Below, piece after piece: positions 1 to 7,057 of a DNA stretch of 7,509 nt. The notes under the pieces are model-generated. The model was not told the DNA's origin. It did not search any database and saw only the letters and a list, made by a program, of their open reading frames with translations. The DNA lies in NCBI GenBank assembly GCA_030425715.1, contig JAUIAA010000102.1, positions 1 to 7,509 of the forward strand, in the 5' to 3' direction. The stretch's first letter is position 1, and every line of letters begins with the position of its first letter. This DNA comes from Bacteroidia bacterium (GTDB taxonomy: Bacteria; Bacteroidota; Bacteroidia; Flavobacteriales; Flavobacteriaceae). Made by a program: the position numbers and the translations under genes.

Positions 1-2172
1 CTCAAATGTAGTGCTTTTCTTTTTGAAAATACGCTCCAAAAATTTTTCAATATCCGAATCATCTACATAATCTTCACAATCTAGTGCTCCATAAAAAGGT
101 TCGGGCAATGTTTCAAATTTTGTAAACAATTTATTTTTCAACGTTCTATTCTTTTGTACTTGCTGTAAATTTTTTGCAACAAGTGGCAATGCCAAAGTCC
201 CTCCAGAGCCATTGGCTCCACTATTAAAATGAATGCTAGGAAAAGAAGCTCCAACTCTTGCTCCAATTACCAAGTTTGGATTATATGCCATAAACCAAGC
301 ATCGGCGTAGTCTTGTGATGTTCCTGTTTTTCCAGCCAAAGGCAGTTGAACGCCATATACATTTTTCATAGATTTTCCGGTCCCCTCTATCACTGCTTTT
401 TGTAACATTGCATTGATTAACAATGCCTCTTTCTGTGCCAAAACTTTTTCTTTAGATTTTAGCATTTTATTTTGATACAACACTTCACCATTAGATGTTT
501 TGATAGCTTTGATAAGCTGCGGTTTTATTTTGTAACCGCCATTTGCAAAGCTTCCATACGCCAAGGTCATCTCGTATAAACTTGCCGTGGTAGTACCTAA
601 AGCTGAGGCTGGCTGATTTAAAATTTCTTGGCTAAACCCTAAATTTTTCCATGTTTTCTCCAAGTTCTGAAATGGAACTTGTAAAAATAAATTAACCGTT
701 GGAATATTCAACGATTTTGCCAAAGCAGCAGCAACGGAGTAATTTCCTCCAACAGATTTATCGTAATTCTGTGGCTGCCATCCTTCAAAATCTTCTAAAA
801 CTATGGGTTCGTTTTCTAAATAGTCACAAGGGTCAACCCCTACCTCTAGTGCTGAAGCATATAAAAATGGTTTAAAAGCCGAAGCTGTTTGTCGCTGTGC
901 AAAAATTTGATCGTACGGTTGGGTTCTAAAATCAATTCCGCCAACCCAAGACTTAATTGCACCTGTTCTAGGGTCCAATGCTAACAATCCTGCTTGTAAC
1001 AATTTTAATTGATGTTGAATACTATCTTTTACCGAAATGGAATCTTTATAAAAACCATCCCAAGAAAATAGCTCTCTATTTTTTCTAGCAGTAGTATTAT
1101 TCTGGTGTAGTCTTTTAAGCTCTGTATCTGCTAAAGCACTTAATTTTTTATGATAAGAACCTCTGGCATATTGTTTATCTAAACGCTTTTGCATTTTACC
1201 CAAATGGCTTTTAAAAGCTTGTAAAGCATAGGTTTGTAAATCAATATTTAAAGTAGTTTCTATTACCAAACCGCTTTTATACAAATCGTAAACTGTATCC
1301 TTTTTTCTTTGTACTTCTTCCAGTAATTTTTGCGCTTCTTTTTTTACTTCTACTAAAAAATAATTTGCCGGTCCTTCCGACTCAATATTTGCGTAATCTA
1401 ATTTTAATTCTAATTGCTGTAAAGAATCAGCAGCCTCTTTTGTAAGGTATTCATACCTTTCCATTTGGTGGATAACTACGTTTCTTCTTTTTAATGCATG
1501 TCCGGGATATAACCTTGGATTATAATAGGTATTTGCCTTTAAAATTCCAACCAGTACTGCCGATTCTTCTATATTTAATTTTTCAACGCTTTTGTTAAAA
1601 TATCTTCTTGCTGCAGCTTCTATACCCCAAACATTTTCCCCAAAAGGGACGGTATTTAAATACAAAGTTAAAATCTCTTCCTTGTTATAAACCTGTTCTA
1701 ATCTTTGCGCTAAAATTACCTCTTTGGTTTTGTTAATAGGCATTGTAATTGGCCCATAGCTTTTACGACCATACATGTTTTTTGCCAATTGTTGGGTAAT
1801 GGTACTCCCTCCTCCAGAGCTCTTATCGTTCAGTAAAATAGACTTAAACAGCACCCTAAGTAGGCTTCTAGAATCTATACCTTCATGCTCAAAATATCTT
1901 GCATCTTCTGTAGCTACAAGCGCATTCACCAATTGCTTTGGCAACTGTTCATATTGTATATTTGTTCTGTTTTTTTTGAAAAATTTTCCGATTAGCGTAC
2001 CGTTATCAGAAATTACTAAAGATGCGGTATCATTGCTAAAATCCTTTAGTTCTTGCTTGGTATAAAGATGACCAAATACTCCATAATAAACTCCAGCAAC
2101 TAATAAAGCCACTATAAAAATGAATAGTAAGGCTAATTTTATTCCGAATTTAAAAATTCTTTTCAACATCAT
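1..2172 (-). CDS. Class A penicillin-binding protein (PBP1A-like), C-terminus cut by window edge
   Basis: Bifunctional peptidoglycan synthase that polymerises lipid II into glycan strands and cross-links the stem peptides, anchored in the inner membrane facing the periplasm. My translation of the minus strand gives 724 codons with no stop up to base 1. There is a short basic start and one membrane segment at about residues 9-31. The glycosyltransferase (GT51) domain follows, with catalytic E89 in EDARYFEHEG, GGSTITQQLAKN at about 121-132 and KEEILTLYLN at about 164-173. The transpeptidase domain has all three motifs: S431-A-F-K434 (nucleophile serine), S487-L-N489 and K615-T-G617. The protein therefore looks active in both reactions. 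Two adjacent in-frame ATGs (2172 and 2169) could start it; I took the outer one. The last visible residues are charged and past the transpeptidase fold, so probably only a short tail is missing. It starts 39 bases after the secreted-protein gene and may be cotranscribed with it. Family is certain; which PBP1 paralogue (mrcA/ponA-like) is not. Confidence 0.95.
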   Translation of the reverse strand, partial: MMLKRIFKFGIKLALLFIFIVALLVAGVYYGVFGHLYTKQELKDFSNDTASLVISDNGTLIGKFFKKNRTNIQYEQLPKQLVNALVATEDARYFEHEGIDSRSLLRVLFKSILLNDKSSGGGSTITQQLAKNMYGRKSYGPITMPINKTKEVILAQRLEQVYNKEEILTLYLNTVPFGENVWGIEAAARRYFNKSVEKLNIEESAVLVGILKANTYYNPRLYPGHALKRRNVVIHQMERYEYLTKEAADSLQQLELKLDYANIESEGPANYFLVEVKKEAQKLLEEVQRKKDTVYDLYKSGLVIETTLNIDLQTYALQAFKSHLGKMQKRLDKQYARGSYHKKLSALADTELKRLHQNNTTARKNRELFSWDGFYKDSISVKDSIQHQLKLLQAGLLALDPRTGAIKSWVGGIDFRTQPYDQIFAQRQTASAFKPFLYASALEVGVDPCDYLENEPIVLEDFEGWQPQNYDKSVGGNYSVAAALAKSLNIPTVNLFLQVPFQNLEKTWKNLGFSQEILNQPASALGTTTASLYEMTLAYGSFANGGYKIKPQLIKAIKTSNGEVLYQNKMLKSKEKVLAQKEALLINAMLQKAVIEGTGKSMKNVYGVQLPLAGKTGTSQDYADAWFMAYNPNLVIGARVGASFPSIHFNSGANGSGGTLALPLVAKNLQQVQKNRTLKNKLFTKFETLPEPFYGALDCEDYVDDSDIEKFLERIFKKKSTTFE

Positions 2173-2211
2173 TTAGAATAATAAAACGGGCAATGTAAGT
2201 AAGATTCTGAT

Positions 2212-2919
2212 TTAATTCTTAAGAACGACAAGTGTGGCTACGTACCCAGTTGGCAGATTCCATTCTTTAGAAGTTACCATATTACCAGAAGCATCAAAAA
2301 CATTAAACTCGGCAGTATTTGGACCAGACATTCCTTGATTTAAAGCCTGAATATCAACTCTATTAAACCCTTCTTTTAAATCAATATTGATTACATAGTA
2401 ACCCGCTTTGAGCACAATATTGGATAATAAAACTTGTCCATTTACCATAACACGCACTCTATCTCCATCAACATAGCTGTGGTCTCTACACTCAATTCTA
2501 ATACTCTTGGTACTGGTTTCAATTCTACCCAGTTCAATTTCGGTTTTAATTTTTACCTGACTTACATCTTTGCCATTCCAAAACTTTTTTACCATTACAT
2601 CCTTTTCAACAGGTCTGGTCCTAACCATATCTCTAGAAATACTAGATTTGGCTACGCTGTATTCTGGAAAATTTTTAGAAATATCTTCTAAGCTACCAAA
2701 TGGAGTAACCTCAGCTCCTTTATTAATTTTGATAGCAGAGCTCATGGTATTTTGCTTTTCTTTACTATCTTTTTCTGGCTGAAAAGAAAACTGGTCTGTT
2801 TCAATTACTTTACTATTATCAATTTGCCCAATAGCTTGGATTGAAATTTGTAAAAAAACAATTATTGAGATTAGAAACTTCCCTTTCATTTTTAAGCAAA
2901 TATTTTGCAATTTATTCAT
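2212..2919 (-). CDS. Secreted protein of unknown function with C-terminal DGDxVxVxVNG beta-sandwich domain
   Basis: I do not recognise a named function. The 235-residue product has a signal peptide: a hydrophobic run at about residues 15-30 ending in AIGQ, with no lipobox cysteine, so it is predicted to be exported and released or periplasmic. Residues ~33-110 are polar and probably disordered or poorly structured. A domain of alternating hydrophobic residues fills ~115-235, starting at KFWNGKDVSQVKIKT and containing RDHSYVDGDRVRVMVNG (146-161), GFNRVDIQALN (184-194) and a C-terminal WNLPTGY (220-226). The Asp-rich turn followed by VxVxVNG resembles calcium-binding beta-sandwich modules, some of which bind carbohydrate; that is inference only. 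Met11 begins a more typical signal peptide (MKGKFLIS) and is an equally plausible start at 2889. The gene lies directly upstream of the class A PBP gene, 39 bases away on the same strand, which hints at an envelope role. Confidence 0.85.
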   Translation of the reverse strand: MNKLQNICLKMKGKFLISIIVFLQISIQAIGQIDNSKVIETDQFSFQPEKDSKEKQNTMSSAIKINKGAEVTPFGSLEDISKNFPEYSVAKSSISRDMVRTRPVEKDVMVKKFWNGKDVSQVKIKTEIELGRIETSTKSIRIECRDHSYVDGDRVRVMVNGQVLLSNIVLKAGYYVINIDLKEGFNRVDIQALNQGMSGPNTAEFNVFDASGNMVTSKEWNLPTGYVATLVVLKN

Positions 2920-2924
2920 TTTTA

Positions 2925-2990
2925 AACGGTGGGCAAATTACAAATTCTACCCTACAGTTTTATTAAAACTTTATTAAAATTAGAAGGTAA
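2925..2990 (-). promoter_or_regulatory. Probable promoter region of the secreted-protein gene (weak match)
   Basis: This A/T-rich stretch in the 90-base gap ahead of the 2919 start follows a putative terminator, so a promoter is expected here. On the minus strand it contains TAGAATTTG (2941-2949), close to the Bacteroidetes -7 element TAnnTTTG but with one extra spacer base, preceded by a T-rich stretch where the -33 element would be. It is a position-based guess supported by an imperfect motif. Confidence 0.25.
2959..2980. repeat. Two adjacent copies of an 11-base A/T repeat
   Basis: TTTATTAAAAC (2959-2969) is followed immediately by TTTATTAAAAT (2970-2980), 10 of 11 bases identical. With the preceding GT, the first copy also forms a short inverted repeat GTTTT-att-AAAAC (2957-2969). 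It lies between the putative terminator and the putative promoter of the 235-residue secreted protein. In DNA this AT-rich, a repeat of this size can occur by chance. Confidence 0.5.
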
Positions 2991-2991
2991 G

Positions 2992-3019
2992 TTTACAATA
3001 ACCGTTCCGTTATTGTAAA
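2992..3019 (-). terminator. 11-bp inverted repeat overlapping a stop codon, candidate terminator
   Basis: TTTACAATAAC (2992-3002) and GTTATTGTAAA (3009-3019) are exact reverse complements separated by a 6-base loop. Read on the minus strand, the hairpin includes the TAA stop (3012-3010) of the carboxypeptidase-regulatory-like gene. The stem is A/T-rich and is followed on that strand by a mixed pyrimidine stretch ending in a short T run, not a clean U tract. It is thus an atypical rho-independent terminator; an mRNA 3'-end protecting hairpin or a protein-binding palindrome are alternatives. The inverted repeat itself is certain, its role is inferred. Confidence 0.5.
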
Positions 3020-4290
3020 TGTCGTTGTATTTTTTTAATTGCATTTTCAATAGACTTGTCTGGTTCAATTACGTTGTCTTTTCCCCAAAACTCTGGACTT
3101 GAAAAGCCAGAAGCCTTATCATTTAGTATTACATTTTTTCGAAGTCTCTCTTTACTTTTAATTAATTCCTCTTTGGTTATTTTTTTCCAATCGGTTATTG
3201 CCATTTCTATATCTAGATTGTAAACAGAATTAAAAATTCTTTTTTTCCAATCTATCTTAAACGACAGCTCCACTCTTCCATAACTAAAAAACCATTTATC
3301 CTCTTTCATTCTATAATCAATTCTATAATTGGCAACCATTGGAATTACATTAGCTTTTGACGGTTTTTTCTTTACAAAATATTTACTTGCTTGGGTTTTA
3401 TTAGAAAGTTTTAAACTAAAAATTGCTTTACTAAGTGCAAAAGTTTGCGCATCTATATATAACTTACCGTAAAACATCGGTTCGTAAATATTTTCACTTT
3501 GTATAAAATTGACAACATAAGTACCTCTATTGTCCACACTTATATATTTATCAAAAGTAAATTTGTAATTTTTAAAAATATCTTCATTAAAAAAGAAATC
3601 CTTATTCTTAACCATATCAATATTTAAAGTATTGTATGGCCCTCCTTGCAATTTGATAACTAGGGTGTCTAATTTTTTATAATCCGTGCTTTTTCTGGCC
3701 CTTTGCAATATTACATAATCCAAACTATTGGACGCATATGGCTTTTTATAAATATCAACTACTGCTTCCGACAGGGAAGCATAGGTTCTTCTTTTTTTGA
3801 TAGATTCTCTATAAAAGGCCTTCATCAACAATGGATCTTCAAAATGATTTTTATTGCGATTGAGCATTAGTTTTCGAATTATCATATCTGGGTCTTTCGA
3901 AATCACATTAACTTCTGGAAGTTCTAACACATCTTCAATCAGTCTTATTTTCAATACTGTTCCATTAAAATCACTCAGCGGAATCATTTTATTACCATAT
4001 CCTAAATAGGTTATGGTTATACTCTGATTGGCTTTGCTCTTTGGTACCTTAAGCAAAAAATTCCCATCACGGTTAGTGACGGTTGAAATATTCGATTCAT
4101 TTACCGAAATTGTCGCGAATTCTAAGGTTTTTTTTGATTTAGAATCTATAACCGTACCTCTGTATTCTATAAAATCTTCCACAACTTCTTCCTGTGCTTC
4201 AATCTTGTTAGAAAGGAATAAGAAAATAGCTGTACAAAAAATCAGTAAAGCGGAATTTTTATTTATTTTAATATCTGATATTGATTTCAT
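3010..4290 (-). CDS. Secreted protein with carboxypeptidase-regulatory-like domain
   Basis: The 426-residue product starts with a long signal peptide (hydrophobic core about 13-27, cleavage likely within KIEAQ near residue 32), so it is exported. Residues ~43-128 form a CarboxypepD_reg-like beta-sandwich: YRGTVIDSKSKKTLEFATI, then TVTNRDGNFLLKVP and ITITYLGYG, the pattern seen at the N-terminus of TonB-dependent receptors and many Bacteroidetes outer-membrane or surface proteins. No TonB plug or barrel follows. Residues ~134-426 start with DPDMIIRKLMLNRNKNHF and AFYRES and continue as beta-rich sequence resembling DUF5686-like proteins in layout, but the protein is much shorter than those with a barrel. 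The C-terminus has FWGKDNVIEPDKSIENAIKKI, which I associate with a recurring tail in this flavobacterial family. Despite the domain name there is no peptidase domain. The function is unknown. It begins 64 bases after modC, has no obvious functional link to molybdate transport, and ends in the inverted repeat at 2992-3019. Confidence 0.88.
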   Translation of the reverse strand: MKSISDIKINKNSALLIFCTAIFLFLSNKIEAQEEVVEDFIEYRGTVIDSKSKKTLEFATISVNESNISTVTNRDGNFLLKVPKSKANQSITITYLGYGNKMIPLSDFNGTVLKIRLIEDVLELPEVNVISKDPDMIIRKLMLNRNKNHFEDPLLMKAFYRESIKKRRTYASLSEAVVDIYKKPYASNSLDYVILQRARKSTDYKKLDTLVIKLQGGPYNTLNIDMVKNKDFFFNEDIFKNYKFTFDKYISVDNRGTYVVNFIQSENIYEPMFYGKLYIDAQTFALSKAIFSLKLSNKTQASKYFVKKKPSKANVIPMVANYRIDYRMKEDKWFFSYGRVELSFKIDWKKRIFNSVYNLDIEMAITDWKKITKEELIKSKERLRKNVILNDKASGFSSPEFWGKDNVIEPDKSIENAIKKIQRHLQ

Positions 4291-4354
4291 TGCAATAATA
4301 TTTTAATGTATTTTCACCCTCTCAATTTAGTGATTTTTAAATAATTAATAAAGT

Positions 4355-5233
4355 TTAACTTGTTAATTTTTGAAGTATAGGGTTGAATGCTTTAGAAGCT
4401 AATATTACTTTTTCGTGTAGTTTAAATTGTGCCATTTCCTCTTGATCTACCACTACTTTAACCAAATCATTTCCTACCAAAACAGTAACAATATAGAGAA
4501 AATCTTGTGGTGCGATGGCTACAATTTCTCCTGTAAACTTAAATTTCCCACTTAAACTAGCTGTAGAAAATATAGATTTTGTTTCTCCTTGTTGGATAAT
4601 TTTACCACGATCAAGCTCTATAACGTAATCGGAAAGTTTAATGATTTCTGATACATCATGGCTAATTAAAATAGTAGTTAAATCAAACGCTCTATGCGCC
4701 GTTAAAATATAATCTTGCAATTGTTTTCGCATTTGAAAATCTAATGCGGAAAGCGGTTCATCTAACATCAATATTTTAGGTTTTTGTACTAGGGTTCTTG
4801 CCAAAGCTACCCGTTGTTTTTGCCCTCCTGATAACATTTTGGGGCTTCTTTTTTGTAAATCTCCTAAATCAAATATTTCAATAACCTCTTTTATGTTTTG
4901 GGTTTTTCTGTTCTTTGGAAGTGCAAATTGCAGGTTTTCTAATACGGTCATATTCGGAAAAAGGGCATACTCTTGAAAAACCAAACCGATATCTCTTTTT
5001 TGCGGACTTATATTTACTTTCTTATCGGAATCATACCAACATGCATTGTTTACAATTATAGAACCTGTATCGGCTTTTTCTAAACCTGCTAATAATTTTA
5101 AAATAGTAGTCTTCCCTGCACCAGATTTACCATAAATAGTGAGCCATTTATTTTTTTGCAAAGTAAATTGTACATCTAATAACATTTTACCCGATGCATC
5201 TTGCAATTCTTTTTTTAGGTTTACCGCAATCAT
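4355..5233 (-). CDS. modC: Molybdate ABC transporter ATP-binding protein ModC (short C-terminal domain)
   Basis: Cytoplasmic ATPase subunit that drives molybdate import through ModB. All nucleotide-binding motifs are present: Walker A GKSGAGKTT (35-43), Q-loop Q87, signature LSGGQKQR (134-141), Walker B ILMLDE (154-159), D-loop SALD (162-165) and switch histidine H192. Residues ~232-292 make a single Mop/TOBE-like unit (GEIVAI at 235-240, then the VILASKAFNPI stretch). The well-studied E. coli ModC is about 352 residues and carries a longer C-terminal regulatory region of two such units, whereas this one is 292 residues. A separate two-Mop protein is encoded two genes upstream. The start ATG overlaps the modB stop in an ATGA junction, implying translational coupling. 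The ATPase family is certain. Molybdate specificity rests on the modA-mop-modB context; tungstate may be transported too. Confidence 0.93.
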   Translation of the reverse strand: MIAVNLKKELQDASGKMLLDVQFTLQKNKWLTIYGKSGAGKTTILKLLAGLEKADTGSIIVNNACWYDSDKKVNISPQKRDIGLVFQEYALFPNMTVLENLQFALPKNRKTQNIKEVIEIFDLGDLQKRSPKMLSGGQKQRVALARTLVQKPKILMLDEPLSALDFQMRKQLQDYILTAHRAFDLTTILISHDVSEIIKLSDYVIELDRGKIIQQGETKSIFSTASLSGKFKFTGEIVAIAPQDFLYIVTVLVGNDLVKVVVDQEEMAQFKLHEKVILASKAFNPILQKLTS

Positions 5234-5904
5234 TTATAAAATCGTTTAAAAAATCCTCCGTTAAGGAAATAAACCAAACACAGAATAGAAAAAGTAATGG
5301 CAAATAAAATTAAGGAATAGGTATTTGCTGCACTATAATTTAAAACTTCAACTTCGTCGTAAATAGCAATAGAAGCTACCTTTGTTTTTTCAGGAATATT
5401 CCCACCAATCATTAAAACTACTCCAAATTCACCAATAGTATGGGCAAAAGACAAGACAATTCCAGTTAAAAGTGCTGGTTTAATATTTGGCAATAAAACC
5501 TTTCTTAAGGTGGTAAATTTACTTTTTCCCAAAACAAAAGAAGCATCTTTTAATAAGGGTGATAAATTACTCAACCCAGATTGGATAGGCTGTACCATAA
5601 ATGGCAAACTATAAATCATAGACGCAAAAACCAAACCTTCAAACGAAAATACCAATCTTAAACCTAACCATTGGTCTAGCCACCTACCAAAGCCATCTGC
5701 CGGACTAAAGGCTACGAGCATATAAAAACCCAAAACCGTTGGGGGCAATACCAATGGCATACTTACCAAAGCTTCAATTATAGGTTTTATTTTTGATTTG
5801 GTAAATGCCAACCAATATGCCAAAGGCAAAGCCACTATCCACAGTAAAATAGTGGTAATAGTCGCTAGTTTAAAAGTTAATATTAGTGGACTCCAGTCTA
5901 TCAT
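5230..5904 (-). CDS. modB: Molybdate ABC transporter permease ModB
   Basis: Inner-membrane permease that forms the molybdate channel, probably as a homodimer. The 224-residue length is normal for ModB. Hydrophobic segments lie at about 8-32, 46-67, 86-108, 144-166 and 194-215. SMPLVLPPTVLGFYML (48-63) and HTIGEFGVVLMIGGNIP (155-171) are typical ModB sequences. The cytoplasmic coupling (EAA) loop is KDASFVLGKSKFTTLRKVLLP (119-139), with the conserved Gly at 126, where the ATPase docks. The start ATG overlaps the stop of the di-Mop gene by 4 bases, and the stop overlaps the modC start by 4 bases, so it is the central member of a coupled operon. No defect is visible. Confidence 0.95.
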   Translation of the reverse strand: MIDWSPLILTFKLATITTILLWIVALPLAYWLAFTKSKIKPIIEALVSMPLVLPPTVLGFYMLVAFSPADGFGRWLDQWLGLRLVFSFEGLVFASMIYSLPFMVQPIQSGLSNLSPLLKDASFVLGKSKFTTLRKVLLPNIKPALLTGIVLSFAHTIGEFGVVLMIGGNIPEKTKVASIAIYDEVEVLNYSAANTYSLILFAITFSILCLVYFLNGGFFKRFYK

Positions 5905-6299
5905 TTTTGCAGCATCAATTCATTGGTTTTTACCATTGCCAAAACAGTCATCCCAACTTCTAATTCTAGTTGATTTACTGCCTTGCTGGTAATTATTGCA
6001 TTTATTTTTCCAACATTGGTTTGCAAACTTATTTTAGCCAGCAATTTGGCTTGTTGTATTTCAGTTATTTCTCCAGGAATTCTATTTTGTAAACTTATAT
6101 TCTGCTCTGTAAGTTTGCCCAACACCACTTCTGTTTCTTTAACAATTGCATAAATCACACTACCTATTTTTAAGTAATTTTCTGTATTATCGGCATTAAT
6201 AATAATACTTTTCCATTCCAACCCGCCAACATCTAAAGTCACCAATGATAGTGATTTATCAACTTCAATATTCGCTATTTTTGCTTTCAACTTATTCAT
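5901..6299 (-). CDS. Di-Mop (molbindin-like) molybdate-binding protein
   Basis: Small cytoplasmic protein of 132 residues made almost entirely of two Mop/TOBE domains. No signal peptide or DNA-binding domain is present. Domain 1 is ~3-62 (LKAKIANIEVD at the start, IGSVIYAIVKETEVVLG at the end). Domain 2 is ~75-131 (PGEITEIQQAKLLAKISL, then ITSKAVNQLELEVGMTVLAMVK), which keeps the classic Mop pattern better than domain 1. Proteins of this family bind molybdate or tungstate oxyanions at subunit interfaces, acting as stores or sensors. Since it lacks the helix-turn-helix of ModE, a direct repressor role is unlikely. It starts 8 bases after modA and overlaps modB by 4 bases, so it is made together with the transporter. 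It may complement the shortened C-terminus of ModC; that is inference. Confidence 0.88.
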   Translation of the reverse strand: MNKLKAKIANIEVDKSLSLVTLDVGGLEWKSIIINADNTENYLKIGSVIYAIVKETEVVLGKLTEQNISLQNRIPGEITEIQQAKLLAKISLQTNVGKINAIITSKAVNQLELEVGMTVLAMVKTNELMLQK

Positions 6300-6307
6300 T
6301 CCATCAA

Positions 6308-7057
6308 CTAATTATATCCATTTTGTGTAAAAATATCTTGTGATTTATTCGAAAGCAAAAATTGCACAAATGATGTTGCTAACGAATCTTTTTCTTTAAA
6401 ATGATTTAAAACCACAACACCTTGTTCTATACTAACATAAGCATCACTTGAAACTTCTTTCCAATGTATTGGATATTGAGATTTTAAAGCCAAAACTGCT
6501 GATTTTGAGGTAAACCCAACCGCTGCTGCACCACTAATTACAAATTGATTTACCTGGGCTATATTTTCTCCATAAACCAACTTTTTTTCTAAAGATTTAA
6601 ACCATTGTTTTTTATCTAAATACTGTTTTGCCGCTACACCATAAGGTGCAATTTTAGGATTTGCTATAGCGATATGTTGTATAGATTGGCTTTTAATATC
6701 GTTCAAATTTAAGGATGAATCCATAGTCCATAATACCAAATTACCTACTGCATATTTTTTAGGCTTACTTATAGCCAATTTTTTTTTATACAAATAGGTG
6801 GGGTATTTCATGTCTGCCGACAAAAAAACGTGGTAGAGTGCTCCTTTTTCTATCTGTGCGGTTAACTTACCAGATGATCCATAAATTATTTGGCATGCTA
6901 TTCCTGTATTAGCGGTATATGCTTCCATAATTTTTGGCAACACATATTGCAAATTAGATGCTGCAGCAATACGTAATACTTTTTTATCTGCTTTAGTACA
7001 AGAATGCAATACTAAAATACCAACCACACAAAAAAATCGAAGCAAATTATAAGTCAT
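6308..7057 (-). CDS. modA: Molybdate-binding lipoprotein ModA
   Basis: Substrate-binding subunit that captures molybdate on the outer face of the inner membrane and delivers it to ModB. I place the start at the ATG at 7057, giving 249 residues. The frame is open further upstream to 7129, but the additional 24 residues are polar and would lie inside the preceding gene. From 7057 the protein opens with a compact lipoprotein signal (hydrophobic 8-17, lipobox LHSC, Cys20). Family motifs follow: LRIAAASNLQYVLPKI, IIYGSSGKLTAQIEKGA and VFLSADMKYP, then ANPKIAPYGVAAKQYL and VGFTSKSAV. The two serine-bearing loops (AAASN, GSSGK) supply ligand contacts in known ModA structures. The tyrosine used by E. 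coli ModA after the 'GIVY' turn is not seen; the position reads F-T-S, as I recall for the Azotobacter ModA2-like branch. It overlaps the upstream DinB-like gene by 11 bases and is followed after 8 bases by the di-Mop gene. Confidence 0.92.
   Translation of the reverse strand: MTYNLLRFFCVVGILVLHSCTKADKKVLRIAAASNLQYVLPKIMEAYTANTGIACQIIYGSSGKLTAQIEKGALYHVFLSADMKYPTYLYKKKLAISKPKKYAVGNLVLWTMDSSLNLNDIKSQSIQHIAIANPKIAPYGVAAKQYLDKKQWFKSLEKKLVYGENIAQVNQFVISGAAAVGFTSKSAVLALKSQYPIHWKEVSSDAYVSIEQGVVVLNHFKEKDSLATSFVQFLLSNKSQDIFTQNGYN

Noticed and set aside
1775..2065. Plus-strand open frame of 96 codons
   Set aside because: It lies entirely antisense to the glycosyltransferase domain of the class A PBP, whose motifs are intact on the minus strand.
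2434..2782. Two overlapping plus-strand open frames (85 and 70 codons)
   Set aside because: Both are antisense to the secreted-protein gene and have no recognisable domain.
4028..4306. Plus-strand open frame of 92 codons
   Set aside because: Antisense to the signal peptide and beta-sandwich of the 426-residue secreted protein, and it shows no family features.
4291..4354. Terminator or promoter between modC and the next gene
   Set aside because: I found only A/T-rich sequence, without a stable inverted repeat or a good TAnnTTTG element at a sensible distance from the start.
5798..5992. Plus-strand open frame of 64 codons
   Set aside because: Antisense across the di-Mop/modB junction; a by-product of the coding strand.
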